A stretch of DNA of 40,765 nucleotides from Candidatus Woesearchaeota archaeon (GTDB lineage Archaea > Nanobdellota > Nanobdellia > Woesearchaeales > BM511): assembly GCA_002867475.1 (NCBI GenBank), contig PKTL01000081.1:1-40765 (forward strand), given 5' to 3'. Position numbers and translations under genes: made by a program. The notes under the pieces were generated by a model. That model searched no databases, was not told where the DNA came from, and saw only the letters and a program-made list of their open reading frames with translations. Below, in pieces: positions 29,001 to 37,345 of the stretch. Numbering within the stretch: the stretch's first letter is position 1; each line of letters starts with the position of its first letter.

Positions 29001-31662
29001 TATAGCTTGTCACTGGATCAACCTGATCAACTGTAAATGTCACGTTTGTTGTTCCAAGATTGCCTGGTGCACTACCACCCATATCAGTACCATTAATAAT
29101 TAAAATGACAGTTCCATTTGCAACCGCTAAATATTCAAAACCACAGTACCAGATATCTGATCCTAATGACTGATTAACACAATCATCATTGGTAGCAACA
29201 GGAAACATATTGTAAGCCCCATTTACTATTTCATTCACTACAAAAGTACTTAGTCCTGTACCTGTACCATTAAAGGTTATATTCACCATAACTGAACTAT
29301 CGGAAGTATTATAGTTTTCAATAGGATTTGTAACTGTTAAGATTGGATCAGTATTGTCACTTATATCATAACCTGAAAATCCGAGTACTTGAAATGTTAA
29401 GTTTCCGCTTGGCATACCCATCAATACTGGATCGCTTGGATTCTGTACCCATGTCACGCTTCCATTAAGTCCTGCAGCATTCGCTTGTGCAGTAACATTT
29501 GGTGCTGACGCGAAAGGTAAATGATAGAATTCTACGATTGCTGATATATTAAGTTCGGCTATAGCTGATGAATTAACATATATGTATGAACTGTTGAAAG
29601 ATCCTTGTTGAGCGATATCAAAATATATCTGATCAAATATTGCTCCTATTTTTGCAGCTGCTTCTGGATTACTGAAATCAACTGATGAAAAGTTCGCTAA
29701 GAACACAGGTTCATATTCAGAATAAGGTAACCCAAATTCACAAGACATATTCATCTCAACTTCTACAATTAAGTTTATATCATTAAAATCGGTTTCATTA
29801 TTAAGATTGGTTGTTTTTGATCCCATTATCATACAATCTTCATCTTCACCCACTTCTCCCAAATCATGAATATTAATAGGGAACATATCTTCCACACCGA
29901 AAGGTGCAAACATGTTTCCTGCAACATCATATGCGAATATCATTACATTGAAGCTTGCTACTTCATCTCCACCTGTAAAACTACTTATATTTTCATAAGT
30001 AAAATCAGTTCCGAAACTGCAGTTTCCTTCCCAAAAACCTGAAGTCTCATTGAAATCCAACATCATAAGATCTGTGCATGATCCACCAGAAGTAGTGTTT
30101 GAGATAAATTCTGCAATACTTCTATTTAGACCGAACGCTTCTGTTATGTTAACTTCCACACCCATGACTTCACTGATGTTATCTGTTGCGTTCACCCTAA
30201 AATTTATCATATGATCAATAGGTGAAAAGAATATATCTGGATTTGTTATAAGATCTCTATAATCTGCAAAAGTTATTGGATTACCATCTATATTTGTAGT
30301 TAGCCAAGATTCAAATTCGATCTCAGGTTCTGAAAAATCTGCAACAAATGTGAAATTCATCGTATCAAAAATCATAGGATATGAAGTAAGGAATGCTGTT
30401 GCTTGAAGTTCTTGGACTTCTCCTTCACTGAAAGCTGAAGCATTGATATTACAAGCAAATACAAATGTTCCTGTACTTGAATTATAAGGCCCTGCTGATT
30501 GCTGTCCTGAACAAATATATGCAGGAGTAAGGTTTACTGAAACATTTGAAGTGTTAGTAACATTTATCTCCAAAAATATCATAGGACTCATATTTGAAAA
30601 ATAAGTAATATTATCCCCCTCATAGAATGTTTCAAAATATTCTATTGTAACCTCTTCATTAGTCATTATATTAACAACCTGTGTTGAGAATCCTTGTGCT
30701 TCAGCCCCTTCAATTACTTCAACAGTTATGTTACAAGAATCTCCTTCTGATTCAAAAGCTGGAACTGTCCAGTTAGCAAGTATGTAATCTGCTGTGCTAT
30801 TAATAGTTTGAGGAGGTGCAACATTTCCTAATGTTCCATTACTTGAACCACTGCAAGAAATAGTATAATTGTAATAGGATAATCCAGGATAATTATTATG
30901 AGTTATTGTTGTGTTCAAAAGTATTATCTCCTCTGCTGTCACATTTGAATTATTATCTGAAGGATTATTCCAAGTTATGTAAGGCGAATCCATATCATAG
31001 ATAACTGTCACCGTTCCATTTGAAAGATTGTAAAATCCAGAAACATTATCTGAACTAACTAAGTTTAAAGTATAGGTTAATGAAGAATCATAAATTAGCA
31101 TAAGAGGTTCATCACCTATTGTGTATGATGTTAAATTTTCTTCTGAACCATTAGTAAACTTAACTATTGGAACAGCTGTTAAACCAATAAGATCAGAACC
31201 GTTTGTTATTCCAATATCTGAATAATTTTCACCATTAATAATTGTTATAATATGATCATCTGTATAATTATAGAATAATTCAAAAAGATCACCACCAATA
31301 TATACTTCAATAGCAAAATAAGAATAAGAACCATACACTTCTCTTGTTTCGTAAGTTATTAGTTCACCAAAGGAATCAAGGATTTGACCAGACCAAGTAT
31401 AAGAAAAGTTATAAGAAGAATTGAAGGGACCTTCATCAATAGCGTAAAGGATTTGACCAGAAGAATCAATTATTTGAAACCCTGTCTCATCAAGAGATTC
31501 AGACACATTAGCATTCGCAGTAAAATTGACTTCTAACGAAGTGAATGGAGTAAGATTATCACTATTTGTGACAACTACATCTGTAAAATTTCCTGCTGCT
31601 GATATAAAACTTGCTAAAAAAATAGCTAATAATAAATATATTCCAATTCTTGTATTTCTCAT
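26029..31662 (-). CDS. Giant surface protein with tandem Ig-like repeats and PGF-pre-PGF domain, C-terminal TM anchor
   Basis: 1877 aa; signal peptide near-identical to the neighbour's (IGIYLLLAIFLASF); about seven ~80-aa repeats ending 'YYSVDxAGN...'; C-terminal ~230 aa closely matches the 1430-aa ORF. Confidence 0.9.
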   Translation of the reverse strand: MRNTRIGIYLLLAIFLASFISAAGNFTDVVVTNSDNLTPFTSLEVNFTANANVSESLDETGFQIIDSSGQILYAIDEGPFNSSYNFSYTWSGQILDSFGELITYETREVYGSYSYFAIEVYIGGDLFELFYNYTDDHIITIINGENYSDIGITNGSDLIGLTAVPIVKFTNGSEENLTSYTIGDEPLMLIYDSSLTYTLNLVSSDNVSGFYNLSNGTVTVIYDMDSPYITWNNPSDNNSNVTAEEIILLNTTITHNNYPGLSYYNYTISCSGSSNGTLGNVAPPQTINSTADYILANWTVPAFESEGDSCNITVEVIEGAEAQGFSTQVVNIMTNEEVTIEYFETFYEGDNITYFSNMSPMIFLEINVTNTSNVSVNLTPAYICSGQQSAGPYNSSTGTFVFACNINASAFSEGEVQELQATAFLTSYPMIFDTMNFTFVADFSEPEIEFESWLTTNIDGNPITFADYRDLITNPDIFFSPIDHMINFRVNATDNISEVMGVEVNITEAFGLNRSIAEFISNTTSGGSCTDLMMLDFNETSGFWEGNCSFGTDFTYENISSFTGGDEVASFNVMIFAYDVAGNMFAPFGVEDMFPINIHDLGEVGEDEDCMIMGSKTTNLNNETDFNDINLIVEVEMNMSCEFGLPYSEYEPVFLANFSSVDFSNPEAAAKIGAIFDQIYFDIAQQGSFNSSYIYVNSSAIAELNISAIVEFYHLPFASAPNVTAQANAAGLNGSVTWVQNPSDPVLMGMPSGNLTFQVLGFSGYDISDNTDPILTVTNPIENYNTSDSSVMVNITFNGTGTGLSTFVVNEIVNGAYNMFPVATNDDCVNQSLGSDIWYCGFEYLAVANGTVILIINGTDMGGSAPGNLGTTNVTFTVDQVDPVTSYTPPVGWQTTDVDVNLTTIDVHILVDYTTYSTDGGNTWTNDTDFTLSADGNYTVVYYSVDIVGNNETPHVINILVDQTQPSTTDDYLDGVWQTSDFNITLSATDATSNVSYINYTIDLGGVVQVMGDSVIILINESGNHTITYKAVDNAGNVESVITIYALLDKVDPVTSYTAPTGWQNTDVDVNLTVTEVDSGKAFTTYSTNGGNTWTNGTDFTLNSSGNYTVVYYSVDNAGNVEDNITINILIDKTKPTTGYINPGITWQSTPYNATLIENDTFSGVNYTMYSVDSAPEQSGTSIEISATGNYSITYYSVDYAGNIQDNVTLNALLDVDGPTTDSNAPVAWQTTDFLVSLNPVDPDSGVNHTTYFYDGTWYNDSTNPYMIVINVEGNNTLTYYAVDNVGNIGSNTTEYVALDKSSPITNTIGVPTDWVSSATIIFNATDAVSGLAYTNYSIDNGVWVTNDSVTFLATGNYSLRYFSVDYAGNNNSIQEEFILIDVTAPNSSDDYSGTGWQTTSQTVTIDSDDAHSDVASTTINGVVRDNITLSTTDNHSVTYYSTDNAGNVENSTTIYVAVDVDEPVISGNTPIYTNDVTPTISVALSDVGSGINTTTYFIELNNGTQTQYDNTNCGAKCNVSSTALEFYQDTNLTEGVYEVTVKIDDFAGNQDEVVWNMTIDLTAPNVTFTMSDTSYYLNDATSYSCTGTDEYSGNLTGTVTGLSTSTTGTRTATCTVTDDAGNEATETISYEVERRPSSSSGGGSYTPPPSDVLQTTYIDSLPAGTVTVSFSKDTLELVGIEIGVGEDLEGVKITGKSLLEKPGSLPELNVNSKSKKVFKYLEIVHSNLDNEDVTEATITFKVPKSWVEANADNPQSIMLYRFTETWKELVTTFLREEGDNYIFSADSPGMSYFAIGVNDEVLAEPSEETDETTTEETVEESVEETGEGTEEVEVAEGVDEEVMPEEESKGFPWMIVGGILLIVIILGAIIFINKKD
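27280..29035 (-). repeat. About seven tandem Ig-like repeats of ~80-85 aa
   Basis: Units start D(x)xxPxTxxxxPxxWQTTDxxVxLx and end (T/V)YYSVDxAGNxexxxxxxxLiD. Confidence 0.8.
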
Positions 31663-31744
31663 CTTCTTCTCCTCTAATCCCCACGAGATTTAAAAACCCC
31701 TTAAAATTTCCAAGAAAACTTTATTTATAAAAGTTACGGTAAAT

Positions 31745-34225
31745 TTAAGATACATCCGGCTCAGGATAATTTTCATCCAGACATATACCATTTTCACAAC
31801 CATATGTGCAATCAACTAATACATATGAAAATTCACCTTCACTGCAGATATATTCTTTCAAAGTGCCTGAAGAAATACAAGTATCTTCATAGTTTAATAA
31901 TGTTGAATGATAATCTTCTGGATTTAGATTTCTATAAATAACATTTGAAGCATATGAAATGGTTTCTCCATCTATATCTATGCATTTTAACTCAGGATTA
32001 TCTGTATAAAGTATTGGTTCAGACCAAAAGATTTCTTGATCGCTAAAAGTATCAATATAATTTATTTCAGTTAGATAACACCCCCTTCCTAAAAAAGGAA
32101 GATATTCATCATAACTAATCTCATCACCAGCAAGAGAATTTATAATTACAGTATTAGTGATATTTAGAATTAAAAAATTAACATATAATTGTGTATCATA
32201 CTGTCCAGAATAATTAGTTTTGAACAAGACATCTGTCTTAGTTCTGATTTTCACTTCACCAACATCCAACACATTATTTTCAGATTGATATGTAAAAAAA
32301 CCATCCTCATAATTCAATCTAAAGATTTCATCATACATGTTAGTTATATATACACTTTCAAAACAATCCTTAAAAAAAGTTATATCATTTCCTGAATAAT
32401 CAAAAATTGAAAAATCAAAATAACCTTCTTCATCAGTAAAAAAATAATCATAACCTTCATCATTTGATACATTTATCAAGAATCCTTCTATAGAGTCATT
32501 ATTTGAATCCATCAATCTGCCAATAAAAGTATAGATTGATGAATAATCAAAAATCGTTGAATCCCCTTCTAGTAATGAAGATCCATAATCGATTAATTTT
32601 TGAACTGTCTCGTTTAAATAATCATCATCATAAGCTTCTACCACTATTTTATATTTCTCATCATTTTCATAAAGAGATACATACCCCTTATAAAGTTCTA
32701 ATCCTTCTGCACAATCACCAGGATTGTTTTTCAAGTCAGCAGTCACAATATTTATACAAGGACTACCAATAGAGATTATATTAATCTCTTCAGGATTCGC
32801 TACTTCATTATCAGGTAAAATATTTTCGGTTCCTAATTCTTCAGCAAGTAGATTCGCAAGGTCTAAAGTTCCATAATCAAATTGTGAATAAACTATCAAT
32901 ACGTCTAATTCATCAGAATCATTTAGAAACATTTCAGGATAATCTGACAAATCAACTGTTATTTCATCAAGCATCGCTTGACAGTCCGTTAAGTTCTCAA
33001 AAACATTTATGTTATCATATTCTATGCATGTTGACCCACTATAGCAATCATCTAATGTGCAGTCTTCATCAAGCAAGTATGCAGGTGCACAGTCATCGCT
33101 GCATGCATCTAATTCAATGCACGCGCCATCAACGCAACCATTTGTACAATTTCTGGTTAAAATTCCAGGAATACCATCTTCAGAACACACTGCTTCTGCA
33201 ATATCATAATAATAATCTTCTATTTGTGAACAACTATCATACTCTGTTATAATCTCTCCAACATAAGGATCATAGCCTGTCGCATTTCCTTTAACATAAA
33301 AATTTTCTCCACCATCTGTATCAACACATACATATTCTTCTATACATGCACCATCAACACACCCATACTCACACCCTATAACTTCTAATATGACATCATT
33401 AAAACTATCACAATAAAATTCATACAAGCTATCGCCATGGCATTCTTCTTCATGTGTATAAGAAGCAGAATAAAAAGTGGATAAAACTATCGAAAAATTT
33501 AATTCATTTATTCCTCCGTCCCCATCATAACAGGTTCTTTTAGAAATATAATCTTCAACATCGTATATGCATCTTTCTTCATCTGGATCAAGAACATACC
33601 CTTTACCAATATTTGGACATAATCCATAATGAATTTCACATTTATTAGATATACCATCACAAAAATATTCAATAAGAGTTATATCTTCATTATAATCCTC
33701 ATATATCCCTGTTGAATCAATACAAGTCCCCTTAACTTCATAAGATTCTTGATTGATTGAATCCCCATCTAGCGTGTTATCACTATCTATGCAACCTTCA
33801 ACATTTATGCAAGCTCCATCTTTGCAACCATTTGGACACTCAAATTTTTTCCTTACAAACTTATCCCCTTCGCAGACAAGCTCATAAATATAGCCCCCTT
33901 TGCAGACATCCATGGATCTATATTCTTTTTCTGCATCTCCTCGAATATATCTTGAATAGATATCTCCTTCTTCAAATACATTAAAACCACCATCACTATC
34001 TTCACAAGATAAATACTCTACTTCAAAGCTCACTGCTGTTCTTCTTGAAGAGAAAGCTAAGCCGACTGTAGGTATGGATTCAAGAAAGGATTTTCCATTC
34101 TCATGATTGTATAGTTCATAGTTTGAATCTAGATCAACTATCTCAAAATCCTGTGATTTATCAACACATGAAGATAATAAGAATAAGCTAATGAATAATA
34201 AGAAAAATAATAATTTTTTTATCAT
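31745..34225 (-). CDS. Lipoprotein with repeated Cys modules, S-layer-like central region and carboxypeptidase-regulatory-like domain
   Basis: Lipobox 'FLLSSC'; modules ending CPNGCKDGAC, CEYGCVDGAC, CTNGCVDGAC, CTYGCENGIC; 'IISIGSPCINIVTADLKNNPGDCAEGLELYKGYVSLYEN'; 'IGRLMDSNNDSIEGFLINVSNDEGYDYFFTDEEGYFDFS'. Confidence 0.8.
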   Translation of the reverse strand: MIKKLLFFLLFISLFLLSSCVDKSQDFEIVDLDSNYELYNHENGKSFLESIPTVGLAFSSRRTAVSFEVEYLSCEDSDGGFNVFEEGDIYSRYIRGDAEKEYRSMDVCKGGYIYELVCEGDKFVRKKFECPNGCKDGACINVEGCIDSDNTLDGDSINQESYEVKGTCIDSTGIYEDYNEDITLIEYFCDGISNKCEIHYGLCPNIGKGYVLDPDEERCIYDVEDYISKRTCYDGDGGINELNFSIVLSTFYSASYTHEEECHGDSLYEFYCDSFNDVILEVIGCEYGCVDGACIEEYVCVDTDGGENFYVKGNATGYDPYVGEIITEYDSCSQIEDYYYDIAEAVCSEDGIPGILTRNCTNGCVDGACIELDACSDDCAPAYLLDEDCTLDDCYSGSTCIEYDNINVFENLTDCQAMLDEITVDLSDYPEMFLNDSDELDVLIVYSQFDYGTLDLANLLAEELGTENILPDNEVANPEEINIISIGSPCINIVTADLKNNPGDCAEGLELYKGYVSLYENDEKYKIVVEAYDDDYLNETVQKLIDYGSSLLEGDSTIFDYSSIYTFIGRLMDSNNDSIEGFLINVSNDEGYDYFFTDEEGYFDFSIFDYSGNDITFFKDCFESVYITNMYDEIFRLNYEDGFFTYQSENNVLDVGEVKIRTKTDVLFKTNYSGQYDTQLYVNFLILNITNTVIINSLAGDEISYDEYLPFLGRGCYLTEINYIDTFSDQEIFWSEPILYTDNPELKCIDIDGETISYASNVIYRNLNPEDYHSTLLNYEDTCISSGTLKEYICSEGEFSYVLVDCTYGCENGICLDENYPEPDVS

Positions 34226-34248
34226 GAAGTGATAAATGATAGACCAGC

Positions 34249-34256
34249 TTTAAATA
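34249..34256 (-). promoter_or_regulatory. TATA box of the 826-aa lipoprotein gene
   Basis: Minus strand tatttaaa centred about 27 nt upstream of ATG 34225. Confidence 0.5.
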
Positions 34257-34265
34257 ATTTACTAA

Positions 34266-34664
34266 TTATTTTTTTGGCGCTTTCATTTTCTTGGTGATTC
34301 CTATTTTTTCACCACAATGCTCACAAACTATTACGTAAGCATCGACACCTTTCCATTTTTTTCTTTTATAAGGCGATTCCCCTTCTCCTTCTTTACCGCA
34401 AGCAGGACAAGTATAGACTGCTTCTACAGTTACTTTTGCTTCGTGTTCCTTTTTTTCTTCAGTGTGGCCACACTTATTACATTCATATTCTGTTGCTCTG
34501 ATCTTTGGCTTTTTTGTTTTTGGATCTATTGGTTTACCCATTAATCCATCGCCACATTCTTCACATTTTAGTTTGAATGCCCATGCCTTAATTTTGCCAT
34601 CTTCAGTATTACGATTAGTAAAGTATATGCATTGATCCATGCTTGTTGGTTGAGTTCTTCCCAT
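34266..34664 (-). CDS. Small multi-zinc-ribbon protein, conserved-hypothetical type
   Basis: CEECG, CNKCG, CPACG, CEHCG pairs. Start moved to ATG 34664 (MGRTQPTSMDQCIYF), preceded by minus-strand agggtgat SD; listed ORF starts at 34697. Confidence 0.8.
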   Translation of the reverse strand: MGRTQPTSMDQCIYFTNRNTEDGKIKAWAFKLKCEECGDGLMGKPIDPKTKKPKIRATEYECNKCGHTEEKKEHEAKVTVEAVYTCPACGKEGEGESPYKRKKWKGVDAYVIVCEHCGEKIGITKKMKAPKK

Positions 34665-34739
34665 ATTAAATATCACCCTATCAACTGTTAGCAACACTTA
34701 TTCTTTAAAAAATTTACTGTTATACAAACAAAAAATCAT

Positions 34740-35216
34740 TCAAAATTCTTCATCCACCTTCCTATAATATTCTTTTACTCTTTCTATTATATTAGGTATC
34801 AAAAACTTTGCTAGCTTTTCATCGAAGCCTTCGCTTATCCTTGTGAATTCGGCAATCCTATAATTGTTTTTTACTTTCTCTACCAAGAAAACATCTCGCA
34901 ACCTTTTCAATTGACGCCGGATGTTGCTACTTGCTATACCATTCAATACTAATCCTTCATTCTTTCTTAATCCTATCACATCTTCTCTTACTTCTTCACT
35001 GGACAATTCTTTACCATCTCTTCTTGCTTCAAGAAGAACGTAAAGTACATCAACTACCACATCTCTGCTATCTCCTGGTTGAAGGAGTCCAACACTTAAG
35101 CATAGCTTTCGAACTAATTCTCGTTTTGAGAGATTGTATGGTTTCTCATACCTTCTAAGGCACACCTCTGCAAGTGGCGTGTCTATTGCTATTGTCTTAT
35201 TTTTTGCTGCAATCAT
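34740..35216 (-). CDS. Winged-helix-type DNA-binding protein, putative transcriptional regulator
   Basis: 158 aa, helical, 'NKTIAIDTPLAEVCLRRYEKPYNLSKRELVRKLCLSVGLLQPGDSRDVVVDVLYVLLEARR...SSNIRRQLKRLRDVFLVEKVKNNYRIAEF'; SD aggtgat upstream. Confidence 0.6.
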   Translation of the reverse strand: MIAAKNKTIAIDTPLAEVCLRRYEKPYNLSKRELVRKLCLSVGLLQPGDSRDVVVDVLYVLLEARRDGKELSSEEVREDVIGLRKNEGLVLNGIASSNIRRQLKRLRDVFLVEKVKNNYRIAEFTRISEGFDEKLAKFLIPNIIERVKEYYRKVDEEF

Positions 35217-35301
35217 AATCTATCACCTTTTATCATTTTTTACAATAAACTTGTTTTGATAAAATAGTGTAAGCAAAAATCATTTATAAGTCTCAAACAA
35301 C

Positions 35302-35319
35302 AGTGTCCAGTGTCCAGTG
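35302..35319. repeat. AGTGTCC tandem repeat in divergent promoter region
   Basis: agtgtcc agtgtcc agtg, between oppositely oriented TATA-like elements. Confidence 0.7.
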
Positions 35320-35330
35320 AAACTATAATA

Positions 35331-35354
35331 TTTATATAGAAGTTATACATAACT
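35331..35354 (+). promoter_or_regulatory. TATA box followed by inverted-repeat operator candidate
   Basis: tttatata at 35331-35338, then agttat-ac-ataact at 35341-35354. Confidence 0.5.
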
Positions 35355-35360
35355 ATTTTT

Positions 35361-35423
35361 ATGACTATAAATAAATCAAATTGCTTGGGACTGGCAAACC
35401 AGTTCCGATGTATTCCTTGTTAA
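35361..35423 (+). CDS. Candidate leaderless 20-aa mini-ORF
   Basis: ATG 27 nt after the TATA centre; MTINKSNCLGLANQFRCIPC*; overlaps a 10-bp-stem hairpin. Confidence 0.25.
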   Translation: MTINKSNCLGLANQFRCIPC

Positions 35424-35545
35424 TAGTCTTATTTCTAATAAAATAATTTCAATTAAACCGTTTCCCCTAGTGGGTGCACCATAATTCTAAGATACATTAA
35501 CAAAAAGATAGATTACAATAATAGACAAAACAATGATAATGAAAA

Positions 35546-35839
35546 ATGAAATATAGACTAATAATTTATCAAGATATTGAAAATCGAGAAGAAAAATATA
35601 AAATATTAAAAAAAGCAAAATATGAAACGTTTCCAACAAAAGATTTCAGCGATGGATACCACCTTCCAGGATCAGAAAAAAGCATAAGGAAAATGATATC
35701 TTTTCTAAAATCACAAAAAAAAGAAAACAACTTAGATATTACTCAATTAGGTTGTGAAACGATTGATGAAGCAATAGAAATATTTGAAGAAAAAAAAGAA
35801 AACCATATAAATATAGGAGAGGTTGTCACAATAATATAA
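35546..35839 (+). CDS. Small uncharacterised protein upstream of proS
   Basis: 97-aa ORF, stop 2 bp before the proS ATG, good coding composition. Confidence 0.65.
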   Translation: MKYRLIIYQDIENREEKYKILKKAKYETFPTKDFSDGYHLPGSEKSIRKMISFLKSQKKENNLDITQLGCETIDEAIEIFEEKKENHINIGEVVTII

Positions 35840-35841
35840 AA

Positions 35842-37302
35842 ATGGCAAAAGAAAACAAGAATCAAAAAAGTCAAGGGATCACCGTAAAGAAATCAGAAGA
35901 TTTCAGCGAGTGGTACACTCAAGTTATACAGAAAGCTGACTTGATAGAATACACAGATGTCAGCGGATGCATAGTATACAAACCAGGGTCATACCAATTA
36001 TGGGAAAACATACAGAATTTCATGAATGCTATCCTGAAAAAAAGAGGTGTCAAAAATGCATACTTCCCAATTTTCATACCAGAGAAACTGCTTGTAAAAG
36101 AGAAAGATCATGTTGAAGGTTTTACTCCAGAAGTTGCTTGGGTAACACATGGAGGTCAAAGCGAACTAAAAGAAAAGCTTGCAGTTAGACCTACTAGTGA
36201 AACTATAATGTATGATGCGTACAGCAAATGGATCAGAAGTCACAGAGATCTTCCACTACTTATCAACCAATGGAATAATGTGATAAGATGGGAATTTAAG
36301 AATCCTATGCCATTTATTAGAGGAAGAGAATTCCTTTGGCAAGAAGGACATAACGTTTTTGCAAGTAAAGAAGAAGTTGACAAAGACACTTATGAAATAT
36401 TAAAAGATGTCTATGCTAAAACACAGACTGATTTACTTGCACTTCCAGGACTTCTTGGACAGAAAAGTGATAAGGAAAAGTTTGCAGGAGCTGATTATAC
36501 AATAAGCATAGAGAACTTCGCACCTAATGGTAGAGCTATTCAAGGATGTACAAGCCATTGCTTAGGACAAAATTTCTCAAAAAGCTTTGATATAAAATTC
36601 CTTGATAAGGATGAGAAAAAAGCTTATGCTTGGCAAAATAGTTGGGGTCTTAGTACAAGAACCATAGGTATTATGATAATGATACATAGTGATGATAAAG
36701 GACTTGTTCTTCCACCAAGGATTGCTCCTACAAAAGCTGTTATAGTTCCAATACTTTTCGATAAGACAAAAGAATCCACTTTGAAAAAATGTGAAGAGTT
36801 GAAAAAGGCTTTGAAAGATTTCGATGTGATAATCGATGATAGAGAAGGCTACACTCCAGGTTTCAAGTTCAACGAATGGGAGATGAAAGGAATCCCTTTA
36901 AGGATTGAAGTTGGACCAAAAGATATGGAAAAAGGCCAAGTTGTCATCGCTAAAAGAAATACTGGAGAAAAGCTTTTTATCAAAGAATCTGAATTGAAAA
37001 GCACAGTAGAAAAAACACTTGAAGACATCCATAATGAAATGTTCAACGCTGCTGAGAAATCATTGAAAGAAAATATTGTTGAAGTATCAAATAAAAATGA
37101 ATTCAAGAAAGCAATCGATGAAAAGAAAATGGTTTTTGCTCCTTGGTGTGAAGAAACAGCTTGCGAAGAAGAGATCAAAGATGCTTTTGGTGGTGTGAAA
37201 TCGCTTAACATGCCTTTCGATCAGAAAGCTTTAGAGAATAAAAAATGTGCGTCATGCGGCAAGGATGCTAAATTGATGTGTTACTTTGGAAAAAGCTATT
37301 AA
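35842..37302 (+). CDS. proS: Prolyl-tRNA synthetase, archaeal/eukaryal-type
   Basis: Class II motifs: 'EVAWVTHGG...LAVRPTSETIMYDAYSKWIRSHRDLPLLINQWNNVIRWE', 'FIRGREFLWQEGHNVF', 'GCTSHCLGQNFSKSF', 'SWGLSTRTIG'. Confidence 0.97.
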   Translation: MAKENKNQKSQGITVKKSEDFSEWYTQVIQKADLIEYTDVSGCIVYKPGSYQLWENIQNFMNAILKKRGVKNAYFPIFIPEKLLVKEKDHVEGFTPEVAWVTHGGQSELKEKLAVRPTSETIMYDAYSKWIRSHRDLPLLINQWNNVIRWEFKNPMPFIRGREFLWQEGHNVFASKEEVDKDTYEILKDVYAKTQTDLLALPGLLGQKSDKEKFAGADYTISIENFAPNGRAIQGCTSHCLGQNFSKSFDIKFLDKDEKKAYAWQNSWGLSTRTIGIMIMIHSDDKGLVLPPRIAPTKAVIVPILFDKTKESTLKKCEELKKALKDFDVIIDDREGYTPGFKFNEWEMKGIPLRIEVGPKDMEKGQVVIAKRNTGEKLFIKESELKSTVEKTLEDIHNEMFNAAEKSLKENIVEVSNKNEFKKAIDEKKMVFAPWCEETACEEEIKDAFGGVKSLNMPFDQKALENKKCASCGKDAKLMCYFGKSY

Positions 37303-37308
37303 GCTAAA

Positions 37309-37335
37309 AAAATATTTTTTTTATTTTTTATCAAT
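37309..37335. terminator. AT-rich region between convergent proS and taw1, T-tract terminator-like
   Basis: ctaaaaaaatattttttttattttttatc between two convergent stop codons. Confidence 0.45.
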
Positions 37336-37345
37336 TATTTTACTA

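Noticed and set aside
27280-29035. Regular repeats considered as a CRISPR or satellite array
   Set aside because: Period is about 240-255 bp, in frame, with protein-level rather than DNA-level conservation: domain repeats.
35464-35480. cccctagtgggtgcacc resembles a T-box bulge ahead of a synthetase operon
   Set aside because: Fits the T-box consensus poorly (TGGG not complementary to an A discriminator), lacks an evident specifier stem, and T-boxes are not known in archaea.
36849-37211. 120-aa minus-strand ORF inside proS; also 38432..38719 inside the HAD gene
   Set aside because: Antisense to confidently identified genes.
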